Shown piece by piece: positions 27,679-36,139 of a DNA stretch of 41,524 nt. The notes under the pieces are model-generated. The model had not been told where the DNA came from and did no database searches. It saw only the letters and a program-made list of their open reading frames with translations. A program made the translations under genes and the position numbers. This DNA comes from Methylophilaceae bacterium. Lineage in GTDB: Bacteria > Pseudomonadota > Gammaproteobacteria > Burkholderiales > Methylophilaceae. Every line of letters starts with the position of its first letter. Positions within the stretch are counted from its first letter, which is position 1. The DNA is taken from positions 1 through 41,524 of the forward strand of contig RFPI01000006.1 in NCBI GenBank assembly GCA_009926205.1. Reading direction: 5' to 3'.

Positions 27679-28818
27679 CTAAAAACGTTCTTCCGGTCTT
27701 AAATATCGCCATTGGCCAGGGGGTAATTTGCCCAAAGTGACACTCCCGATTCTTACGCGTTTGAGACCAGTGACATGCAATCCCACCAATTCACACATGC
27801 GTCGGATTTGACGTTTACGACCCTCACGCAAGACGAAGCGTAATTGATCTTCATTTTGCCAAGACACTTTGGCAGGTTTTAATTGCACCCCATCCAAACG
27901 CAGGCCATGATTCAGTAATCGTAAACCCTCATCACTCAATTCACCCGTCACTCGCACCAAATATTCTTTTTCAACGGTAGAGTCTTCACCAATCAATTGG
28001 CGTGCTACACGGCCGTCTTGAGTAAACACTAACAAACCTGTGGAATCAATATCCAAGCGACCTGCTGGAGCTAAGCCAGCCAAGTAGCCGCGTTTAAAGC
28101 GCTTGTCGATAAGCGGGTCATCTGGCCATTGGTTATCAGGATGTAGCAACACCACAGCAGGCTGATAGCCATCTTCTGCTTGACCAGAAACATAGCCTAC
28201 AGGTTTATGTAACAAGATAGTGACCTGTTCCGCTTGATGCGTTTTTGCCTCACGATCAACCTCAATTCGTGCATCAGGACTAACCCTGACTCCCAGCTCA
28301 CTCATGACTTCACCATTCACTTTGACCCATCCATTCGCAATCCACTCATCGGCCTCACGGCGAGAGCACAGCCCTAACTCCGACATGCGTTTGGATAAAC
28401 GCGGAAAGGTTTCTGGGGAGCTAGATTTAACGTCAGGCTTTGCAGCTCTGGCTGCCGTTGGGTCATAGCCATCTCGCGCTTTGCCGCCCCGCGTAGGGGA
28501 TTGTCGATAATGCGGTTCTTCTGGATTATGTCTACGAACATGGCGGGACTCTTCATGCAGTCGACCGTCATGTCTATGGTTGCGCTGGCGAGTACTTTCT
28601 GAGGGTGCTTTGATTTCGTTATCGCGGCGCACAGGACGTTTCTCCGTGGCCACCACACTCTCTTCTGGACGCGCAAGCACTGGCTTGACCGGTGCTTTGC
28701 TACGGTCGCGTAAATGATTCGCTGGGCGACGCAAAGGAGTCTTGCCAGTGGCTGGCGTGGTATTAGGTTGCTTATTGAGTTTAATGGTGCTCAAGATATG
28801 ACCGTGCTTTCTTTTCAA
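27679..28818 (-). CDS. rRNA pseudouridine synthase, RsuA/RluB/RluF family
   Basis: The protein of 379 residues contains an S4 RNA-binding domain (about 140-190, [20 protein letters not shown]) and a pseudouridine synthase domain with the catalytic aspartate in [17 protein letters not shown]. The end [19 protein letters not shown] is the family's second motif. About 135 N-terminal residues are a low-complexity Arg, His and Pro-rich tail of probably disordered structure, so the mature protein may start later or use the tail for rRNA contact. I cannot decide between RluB-, RluE- and RluF-type target positions. Confidence 0.9.
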   Translation of the reverse strand: MKRKHGHILSTIKLNKQPNTTPATGKTPLRRPANHLRDRSKAPVKPVLARPEESVVATEKRPVRRDNEIKAPSESTRQRNHRHDGRLHEESRHVRRHNPEEPHYRQSPTRGGKARDGYDPTAARAAKPDVKSSSPETFPRLSKRMSELGLCSRREADEWIANGWVKVNGEVMSELGVRVSPDARIEVDREAKTHQAEQVTILLHKPVGYVSGQAEDGYQPAVVLLHPDNQWPDDPLIDKRFKRGYLAGLAPAGRLDIDSTGLLVFTQDGRVARQLIGEDSTVEKEYLVRVTGELSDEGLRLLNHGLRLDGVQLKPAKVSWQNEDQLRFVLREGRKRQIRRMCELVGLHVTGLKRVRIGSVTLGKLPPGQWRYLRPEERF

Positions 28819-29033
28819 TCAGGGTATTTTAACAAAGCATTGCGGTTGTCCCTAAGGAATACTACGCAGGCTGTTTGGAAAGATGCTTTATCGGTGAGAC
28901 AGCTCAATTGATCAAACAATCATTAAATCTATGTCCATCAGTCAATTCAATAGTGAAATACCAGTTATCTAAGGGATATTTATCCAAGCTCAGCTTGCTA
29001 AGGCTAGGAGAGGAATCACTGAAAATTTATTTA

Positions 29034-29052
29034 TATGTATAAAGTATGTATA
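29034..29052 (+). promoter_or_regulatory. Direct repeat and -10-like sequences ahead of brnT (possible operator)
   Basis: TATGTATA occurs twice (29034-29041 and 29045-29052), 11 bases apart start to start, about one helical turn, overlapping TATAAA and TATAAT elements just before the brnT ATG (29060). BrnT-BrnA complexes repress their own promoters, so this may be the autoregulatory site. Evidence is position and symmetry only. Confidence 0.4.
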
Positions 29053-29059
29053 ATAGAAA

Positions 29060-29337
29060 ATGAAAATACTTTTTGACCCACAAAAAAATCTTATCAACAT
29101 TCGCAAGCACGGAATCAATTTCGTCGATGTTGAAGCCGTTTTTATGACGCGTTTGCCATCACTATTGAGGATGTCGGACATTATGAACAACGCTTTTTAA
29201 CCATTGGTATGAATATCGATCATCAATTATTAGTGATATGTTATAGCTATTCAGAACAAGATAGTTTAAGGATTATTTCAGCTAGAAAAGCAGATCCTAG
29301 CGAAAGGAGACAATATGAAGAAATCGATAGATTTTAG
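29060..29337 (+). pseudogene. brnT: BrnT-family toxin, frameshifted
   Basis: The first frame encodes MKILFDPQKNLINIRKHGI then VDVEAVFM and ends at a TAA at 29198-29200 after 46 codons. The next frame continues the BrnT fold: DAFAITIEDVGHYEQRF, then LTIGMNIDHQLLVICYS, LRIISARKADPSERRQYEE and a stop at 29335-29337. The two parts join at the five-T run at 29139-29143; six T would restore one protein of about 92 residues. The toxin is therefore inactive unless this is a sequence error. Its end overlaps brnA by 23 bases, the normal order for brnT-brnA. Confidence 0.85.
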
Positions 29338-29563
29338 CCAAGGAAAACGCGGTGCAGTGCTATCCAAAGCAAACAAAACGCGTATCACCATTCATATCGA
29401 TAGCGATATCTTGCAGTACTTCCGTGAGCAAGGACAGGCGCAGGGAAAGGGTTATCAAACCCTAATCAATGAGGCATTAAAACAGTTCCAAACTCGAACC
29501 CCATCAGTCCTTACAGAGGAACGCTTAAGGCAAGTCATAAGAGAGGAACTGGCTGCAGCCTGA
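29315..29563 (+). CDS. brnA: BrnA-family antitoxin
   Basis: An 82-residue protein with the BrnA features: KTRITIHIDSDILQYFREQGQ followed by GYQTLINEALKQF, the ribbon-helix-helix DNA-binding and dimerisation region. A strong ribosome site (AAAGGAGA at 29302-29309) lies before ATG 29315. The antitoxin normally neutralises the BrnT RNase and represses the operon. Here the antitoxin is intact while its toxin partner is frameshifted. Confidence 0.9.
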   Translation: MKKSIDFSQGKRGAVLSKANKTRITIHIDSDILQYFREQGQAQGKGYQTLINEALKQFQTRTPSVLTEERLRQVIREELAAA

Positions 29564-29583
29564 ATTTTTTCATGAGGCTTAAT

Positions 29584-29640
29584 ATGAAAACTTACGACAT
29601 CAGTGAAGCAAAAAAGCATCTAAATAAAAAGCCGACTTAG
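29584..29640 (+). pseudogene. 18-codon remnant resembling a Phd/YefM antitoxin start
   Basis: MKTYDISEAKKHLNKKPT followed by a stop resembles the beginning of Phd/YefM-type antitoxins (M-x-x-x-x-I-x-E-A-K-x-x-L). A ribosome site (GAGG) is 8 bases upstream of the ATG. The reading frame is cut short where the terminator stem begins at 29626. It looks like the leftover of a second toxin-antitoxin gene deleted up to the terminator. The match is short, so chance resemblance is possible. Confidence 0.45.
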
Positions 29641-29662
29641 TGACTCACCAAGTCGGCTTTTT
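29626..29662. terminator. Bidirectional terminator downstream of thiC and brnA
   Basis: AAAAAGCCGACTT (29626-29638) and AAGTCGGCTTTTT (29650-29662) form a 13-bp stem with loop AGTGACTCACC, which itself can form GTG/CAC pairs. It ends thiC on the minus strand and brnA transcripts on the plus strand. Confidence 0.93.
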
Positions 29663-29677
29663 AGTTGCTATACCGCC

Positions 29678-31546
<1,869 letters not shown>

Positions 31547-31549
31547 CTA

Positions 31550-31572
31550 AGCTCCATCTAATTCAGGGAGCC
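31550..31572 (-). promoter_or_regulatory. Hairpin that could mask the thiC ribosome site
   Basis: On the minus strand GGCTCC (31572-31567) can pair with GGAGCT (31555-31550), the thiC Shine-Dalgarno. The loop is 11 bases. Such pairing would fit an expression platform controlling translation under the TPP aptamer 5' of it. A second possible stem CCCTGT/ACAGGG (31603-31598 with 31588-31583) lies between. The switch is inferred by pairing only. Confidence 0.45.
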
Positions 31573-31614
31573 GTGAGGCGTCCCCTGTTGGGTTATCACA
31601 GGGAAACGAGAGAA

Positions 31615-31697
31615 TTCGCTTCCCTACGGCGGCATGACCCGCGTCAGGTTCAAAGGGTATTTCTCACTCCGAATGACATTTCAGAGACCCCTAGCAA
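31615..31697 (-). ncRNA. TPP (thiamine pyrophosphate) riboswitch
   Basis: On the minus strand the conserved THI-box core is clear: a GGGG segment, then GAGAAATACCC, TTTGAACCTGA, a short stem and CGTAGGGAAGC (plus-strand 31615-31625). These are the invariant TPP-binding elements of the aptamer. It sits about 70 bases upstream of the thiC start. Ligand binding should lower thiC expression when thiamine pyrophosphate is plentiful. Confidence 0.95.
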
Positions 31698-31705
31698 GGC
31701 CGTCA

Positions 31706-31734
31706 AAATTACGCGAAAAAGCAAATAAAAGCAA
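31706..31734 (-). promoter_or_regulatory. Promoter of the thiC riboswitch transcript
   Basis: On the minus strand TTGCTT (31734-31729) and TAATTT (31711-31706) are 17 bases apart. The predicted start, about 31699, falls right before the TPP aptamer, which supports the call. A TATAAT at 31756-31761 on the plus strand may serve the divergent methyltransferase gene. Confidence 0.65.
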
Positions 31735-31801
31735 GCGATAAGCAGGCTTAGACGCTATAATATTTGGCATTTTAATCATCTGTTTTTGCATGAGGAAAAG
31801 T

Positions 31802-32464
31802 ATGTTGAATGAGGCAACGCGGGTAGAGCAGTCCCGTTTTAATATGGTCGAACAACAAGTGCGCACGTGGGAAGTATTGGACGCCAAAGTCTTGCATTTA
31901 TTGCAGACCTTGCCACGCGAGGCTTTTGTACCCAAGGCATATCAGGGCTTGGCCTTTGCAGATATTGAGATTCCTCTGGGCCATGGCCAAACGATGTTGT
32001 CCCCTAAAATTGAGGGGCGCTTTTTACAAGCACTCGCTTTAACCGCGCAAGATAAGGTATTGGAAATTGGAACAGGTGCCGCCTATCTCACCGCTTTGAT
32101 GGCCAAGCAAGCCAAACATGTGGATAGCTATGAGGTGCATCGTGCCTTATCCAATCAGGCGGGCAAAAGTTTAAGTGCGCAAAAAATTAAAAATGTCACT
32201 TTGCATGTGGGTGACGGTTTGGCTCTAGCCAACGGTCAATACCAAGCTATTGTGTTGACTGGATCACTGCCCGTCTATCCTCAGGCGATGGAACGCTTGC
32301 TTGCGATTGGTGGTCGTATGCTGGTCGTGGTTGGGTCTGCACCCGTGATGCAAGCAATTTTGGTCAGCAGAGTTGACGAAAATAGTTTCAAACAAGATGT
32401 ATTGTTTGAAACCTGTTTGCCCGTATTAGAGAACGCACCTCAACCCTCCCGTTTTGAGTTTTAG
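31802..32464 (+). CDS. Protein-L-isoaspartate O-methyltransferase-like protein
   Basis: This 220-residue protein resembles Pcm-type methyltransferases: RFNMVEQQVRTWEVLDAKVL and PREAFVPKAYQGLAFADIEIPLGHGQTMLSPKIEGR near the start, then the SAM site VLEIGTGAAYLTALMA. The GTG-A-A-Y loop differs from the usual G-x-GSGY, so activity on isoaspartate is probable but not certain. ATG 31802 has AGGAAA upstream; an ATG at 31790 is also in frame. It is followed by tolC 19 bases downstream, a common betaproteobacterial order. Confidence 0.87.
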   Translation: MLNEATRVEQSRFNMVEQQVRTWEVLDAKVLHLLQTLPREAFVPKAYQGLAFADIEIPLGHGQTMLSPKIEGRFLQALALTAQDKVLEIGTGAAYLTALMAKQAKHVDSYEVHRALSNQAGKSLSAQKIKNVTLHVGDGLALANGQYQAIVLTGSLPVYPQAMERLLAIGGRMLVVVGSAPVMQAILVSRVDENSFKQDVLFETCLPVLENAPQPSRFEF

Positions 32465-32483
32465 CATAGGGAATATCAGTTTA

Positions 32484-33845
32484 ATGGTCGATAAACGTTG
32501 GCTTATCATTGCGTTGCTGGCTGCCAGCCTGCCTGTGCAAGCCGCACAAAATTTACTGCAAATTTATCAGCAGGCTTTAGCTCGTGATCCAGTGTGGTCG
32601 GCAGCACAAAATGCCAATCGCGCTGCCCAAGAGAAAATTGTTCAAGGCCAGGCCCAATATTTACCTGTTGTTTCTATTGCAGGTAATGCGAATGCTACAA
32701 GTAATGACGTGAAATTCGTTGGGGCAGGACCTCTGCCGCCAAATCAGCCGGGCGCAAGACGCGACGGCAGACAAAATTATGAGGGTTACAGCCTAGGACT
32801 GAATATTGTTCAACCAATATTTAGGCCACAAATTCGTGCTCAGCTAGAACAAGCCAAAAGTATGGTGCAACAATCGGACTATGAACTGGCTGTCTCCAAG
32901 CAAAATTTGATACTCAGGTCCTCGCAGTTATATTTTGACGTGCTGCTCGCCCAAGATAAGATTCATCTTATTGAAGCCCAGAAGCAGGCCATTAGTAGTC
33001 AGCTAGAGCAAGCAAGAGCCCGTTTCGAGGCAGGCACATCGACGATTACTGATGTCAACGAAGACAAAGCGAGATTCGATCTTATCCAAGCCCAGTACAT
33101 CGCGGCCGTCAACGATCTAGAAATTAAAAAGCGCGCGCTACAAGCCCTTATTGGCGACATGCCTCAGTCTTTAATGGCGGTCAGAGAAGACCTTGTGCCG
33201 CAGACGCCTGCCCCCAGTAATATCGAAAAATGGGTTGAAATGGCAAATAGCGCCAATCTGCGCATTGCGATTCAACGTCAAGCATTAGAAATTGCAGCAC
33301 AAGAAGTAGACAGACAAAATGCAGGGCACCTGCCTAGCTTAGATTTGGTGGGTAGTTATACAGATAGTTACGTAAATGGCGGTATTGCTGGTATTGGATT
33401 GGATCAGAGAGCGGCTGTCATAGGGATGCAACTCTCTGTTCCCATCTATCAGGGTGGTGCAGTGAGCTCACGCTCACGAGAAGCGCTGTCCAATAAGCTC
33501 AAAGCGCAAGACGATCTCGAGGCTGCGCGCCGCCAAGCGGATATGGAAACGCGACAAGCCTATTTAAATTTAGTGAGTACAGTCTCGCAAATTAGTGCCC
33601 TTGAGCAAGCTTTAGCCTCAACTCAATCTCAATTAGAGTCAACCCAGTTGGGCTATGAAGTCGGCGTCAGAACTAGTGTTGACGTGTTGAACGTGCAGCA
33701 ACAATTGTTTAACGCTAAACGCGACCTGTTGCAAGCGCGCTATACCTATTTGATGAATATTTTGATGCTTAAAGCGGCTGTTGGAGATTTGACCATGGCT
33801 GATTTGGAAGCAGTGAACCAACAACTTGTTGCTACCAATGAATAA
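32484..33845 (+). CDS. tolC: TolC-family outer-membrane efflux protein
   Basis: TolC forms a trimeric outer-membrane channel and periplasmic tunnel for type I secretion and RND efflux. The 453 residues have a signal peptide (about 1-20, ending VQA) and the two OEP repeats, seen in the periplasmic helices YELAVSKQNLILRSSQLYFDVLLAQDKI and ADMETRQAYLNLVSTVSQISALEQAL. Start ATG 32484 gives a correct signal peptide; an upstream TTG frame start at 32454 is less likely. No inner-membrane pump is encoded nearby. Its end overlaps the hydrolase gene by 8 bases. Confidence 0.94.
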   Translation: MVDKRWLIIALLAASLPVQAAQNLLQIYQQALARDPVWSAAQNANRAAQEKIVQGQAQYLPVVSIAGNANATSNDVKFVGAGPLPPNQPGARRDGRQNYEGYSLGLNIVQPIFRPQIRAQLEQAKSMVQQSDYELAVSKQNLILRSSQLYFDVLLAQDKIHLIEAQKQAISSQLEQARARFEAGTSTITDVNEDKARFDLIQAQYIAAVNDLEIKKRALQALIGDMPQSLMAVREDLVPQTPAPSNIEKWVEMANSANLRIAIQRQALEIAAQEVDRQNAGHLPSLDLVGSYTDSYVNGGIAGIGLDQRAAVIGMQLSVPIYQGGAVSSRSREALSNKLKAQDDLEAARRQADMETRQAYLNLVSTVSQISALEQALASTQSQLESTQLGYEVGVRTSVDVLNVQQQLFNAKRDLLQARYTYLMNILMLKAAVGDLTMADLEAVNQQLVATNE

Positions 33846-34398
33846 TCCATCCCTCAATCTGCTAGTTCAACACCAATCTCAGTTGCTAGTGATTGATGTG
33901 CAGGAAAAATTGACCGCTGTGATGCCGTCAGCGCCTATGCAATCTATGTTGAAACAGTCCCAAGTATTGCTGCAGGCAGCCGACTTGTTGGCAGTACCGG
34001 TGTTATTGACCGAGCAGTATCCAAAAGGCCTTGGGTCCACAGTGCAGGAGTTGCGTGCTCATACATCAGCCAAAGCGGTGGAAAAAACGGCTTTCTCATG
34101 TTGTCAGGTAGCAAGCTTTAATCGACAGTTGGTGGGCGATAAACCGCAAATAGTATTGCTAGGCATGGAAACTCATATTTGCGTTTTACAAACGGCATTA
34201 GATCTTTTAGCGCGTGGTAAGCAGGTGTTTATTGTCGAAGACGCGGTCATATCACGCAATCCTGAGCACAAACAAAATGCCCTTCAACGTTTGCGTCAAG
34301 CGGGCTGTGTCGTGACCAATACAGAATCTGTGATATTTGAATGGCTGAGGGTCGCTGAAGGTGACGCCTTTAAAACCATCAGCAAGTTAATCCGTTAA
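33838..34398 (+). CDS. Isochorismatase-family cysteine hydrolase
   Basis: This 186-residue protein has the isochorismatase-like hydrolase features: the catalytic Asp at D20 (LVIDVQEKL), a lysine in AVEKTAFSC and a cysteine in GMETHICVLQTALDLL. The family hydrolyses isochorismate, nicotinamide or other amides and carbamates. The substrate is not apparent. ATG 33838 overlaps tolC by 8 bases; a TTG 12 bases earlier would add four residues. It is convergent with waaA. Confidence 0.9.
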   Translation: MNNPSLNLLVQHQSQLLVIDVQEKLTAVMPSAPMQSMLKQSQVLLQAADLLAVPVLLTEQYPKGLGSTVQELRAHTSAKAVEKTAFSCCQVASFNRQLVGDKPQIVLLGMETHICVLQTALDLLARGKQVFIVEDAVISRNPEHKQNALQRLRQAGCVVTNTESVIFEWLRVAEGDAFKTISKLIR

Positions 34399-34423
34399 TC
34401 TCAGCCTGACTCAAAGGCTATCT

Positions 34424-35713
34424 TTAGTGAGCCATCATCTGCTTAATGAGGGCTACAGTTTTTTCTGTAGCGCCTTGATTGTCACTGACAAACTGTTTTG
34501 CTGCTAGGCTCATCTGGGCTAATTGCTCAGTGTGTTGCAACAACTGCTCAGCTGTCTCCAATAATTGCTTAACATCCTGCACACGGATGGCCGCACCGGC
34601 TTGTACGGCCATCTCCGCGGCTTGAGCGAAATTAAAGGTATGAGGGCCTATCAATACTGGTGTGCCCACAGCGCAAGCCTCTATCAGGTTTTGCCCGCCA
34701 AAAGGAAGCAAGCTACCACCGATATAGGCAATATCACTGGCGGCATAATATGTCGGCATCTCGCCCATGCTATCCCCGAGAATAATCTGCGCTTGGCTGA
34801 TTTCGCTGGCAACGTTACCTTGAGAAAATTCGGATCGCCGACAAAAGCGAAAGCCGTACTGACTAATCAATCGCGCCACTTCATCAAACCTTTGAGGATG
34901 GCGAGGCACAATAATGATCTTCGCATTGAGGGGAGATTGTTTGAGCGCCTGCAATATCAGTGCTTCTTCGCCTTCGCGGCTGCTTGCAATTAAAAATACA
35001 GCTTGAGATGGACCTAATAATTTGCGCAGAAAGTCACCGCGCTCATGGCTATCCTGCGCCACATTAAAATCAAATTTTAGATTGCCTGTTACTGGTATCG
35101 CTGGTGTTTCTCGCTGTCTCAGTTGTAGCAATCTTGCTGCATCCTCTTGGCTTTGTGCTGCAATCGCAGTCAATCCTTGCAATGCCTGGGCGCTTAACTG
35201 CGAGAATCTTGCATAACCCGCCGCAGATTTGGCCGATAGCCTTGCATTACAAAGTATTAATGGAATCTTTTTCTGGCGGCAGCCAGCAATCAAATTGGCC
35301 CACAACTCGGTTTCTAGTAACACCCCTAATTTTGGTTGGTAGTGCTGTAAGAAGCGATGCACAGCCCAAGGTAGGTCATAGGGCAAATAGCAACGTTGAA
35401 TCTGTGGATATGTATCACGAGGAAATAATTGAAGGCCCGTCTCGCGTCCGGTTGGAGTGGTGTGGGTCAGTAATATCGGGGTGTGGGGGTATTGTTTAAT
35501 CAGCGCTTTAATCAAGCTCTCGGCTGCTCGGGTTTCGCCCACAGACACACAATGTAGCCAAATAGATTGCTTGGTGCAGCTAGGGAAGCTAATCGCATAA
35601 CGCTCTTTCCAATGCTTGAGGTAGTCTGGTTGGCGGAAACCACGCCAAATCAGCTTCAGCAAAGTGATGGGCAGTAAAAAAAACAGGGTTAGGCTATATA
35701 ACAATCTAGGCAT
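34424..35713 (-). CDS. waaA: 3-deoxy-D-manno-octulosonic acid (Kdo) transferase WaaA
   Basis: WaaA (KdtA) adds Kdo residues to lipid A on the inner face of the cytoplasmic membrane. The 429-residue GT-B glycosyltransferase has an N-terminal membrane anchor (LYSLTLFFLLPITLLKLIW), the motif WLHCVSVGETRAAESLI with the catalytic glutamate, and GNLKFDF. The C-terminal nucleotide-sugar site is GGSLLPFGGQNLIEACAVGTPVLIGPHT. Its length is normal. It is the last gene before the nrdJ control region, transcribed away from it. Confidence 0.96.
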   Translation of the reverse strand: MPRLLYSLTLFFLLPITLLKLIWRGFRQPDYLKHWKERYAISFPSCTKQSIWLHCVSVGETRAAESLIKALIKQYPHTPILLTHTTPTGRETGLQLFPRDTYPQIQRCYLPYDLPWAVHRFLQHYQPKLGVLLETELWANLIAGCRQKKIPLILCNARLSAKSAAGYARFSQLSAQALQGLTAIAAQSQEDAARLLQLRQRETPAIPVTGNLKFDFNVAQDSHERGDFLRKLLGPSQAVFLIASSREGEEALILQALKQSPLNAKIIIVPRHPQRFDEVARLISQYGFRFCRRSEFSQGNVASEISQAQIILGDSMGEMPTYYAASDIAYIGGSLLPFGGQNLIEACAVGTPVLIGPHTFNFAQAAEMAVQAGAAIRVQDVKQLLETAEQLLQHTEQLAQMSLAAKQFVSDNQGATEKTVALIKQMMAH

Positions 35714-35919
35714 GCTTAGATTTTCTCATATAAATTCTAACGGCACCCAAAAAACTACTGATCTCCGTCACTATATATTCGACATTATTTCAAACAAAAA
35801 ATATTTTTTAATTTCATGCAAAACTACTTGATTTTTAGCAAGGGCGCGCCAAATTTAGGGCCCCACAGGCCGCACCAAAAAAGAGCATATACTTGCACAA
35901 AAATGAAGAACAAATTCGC
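35714..35919. other. AT-rich region between waaA and the nrdJ promoter
   Basis: This part of the 426-base gap between waaA and nrdJ has no coding frame that looks real. It probably holds the waaA promoter on the minus strand, as it lies 5' of that gene, but I did not find a confident match. The segment AGGGCCCCACAGGCC near 35858-35872 is GC-rich within otherwise AT-rich sequence. Confidence 0.4.
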
Positions 35920-35948
35920 TTGACCAACACAATAAAATGACATAATTT
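35920..35948 (+). promoter_or_regulatory. Sigma-70 promoter of nrdJ
   Basis: TTGACC (35920-35925) and TAATTT (35943-35948) are separated by exactly 17 bases. The start point near 35955 gives a leader of about 185 bases before nrdJ. Both candidate NrdR boxes overlap or abut this promoter. Confidence 0.75.
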
Positions 35949-35973
35949 TGCAACCAATCACAAGATATTGTGG
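35927..35973 (+). promoter_or_regulatory. Two candidate NrdR boxes controlling nrdJ
   Basis: Box 1 (35927-35942, ACACAATAAAATGACA) and box 2 (35958-35973, TCACAAGATATTGTGG) resemble the NrdR consensus ACACWATATCTTGTGT. Box 2 has complementary arms CACAA and TTGTG; box 1 matches the first half perfectly and the second half only partly. Their centres are 31 bp apart, the three-turn spacing usual for NrdR sites. Box 1 lies between the -35 and -10 elements, box 2 just after the start point, so binding would repress nrdJ. Confidence 0.7.
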
Positions 35974-36058
35974 TTTCGCTGTTTTTGACCCAGCACACAC
36001 ATTTGTTTACTAAAGTACACATTTTATCGCGCTCAAGTCAGTAAACAGTCCCTATAGC

Positions 36059-36136
36059 AAGGAGGTGCCCGGTGGACGACCGAGGCACATGAATGACAAA
36101 TTAACTGTCGTGTATATAACAATCAGGAAGGTATAG
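36059..36136 (+). ncRNA. Structured nrdJ leader with two tiny coupled ORFs
   Basis: A perfect AAGGAGGT (36059-36066) runs into a hairpin: GTGCC (36065-36069) pairs with GGCAC (36084-36088), and CGGT (36070-36073) with ACCG (36079-36082). A GTG at 36072, six bases after GGAGG, starts MDDRGT (stop 36090-36092). That stop overlaps an ATG (36089) starting the 15-residue MNDKLTVVYITIRKV, which ends at 36136, three bases before nrdJ. The nrdJ ribosome site AGGAAGG lies in the second ORF. Structured RNAs upstream of nrdJ have been described, as I recall; membership is untested. Confidence 0.55.
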
Positions 36137-36139
36137 TCC

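Noticed and set aside
28819-29059. Possible gene between the pseudouridine synthase and brnT
   Set aside because: A 36-codon plus frame ending at 28911 has no ribosome site or recognisable match; no tRNA fold seen.
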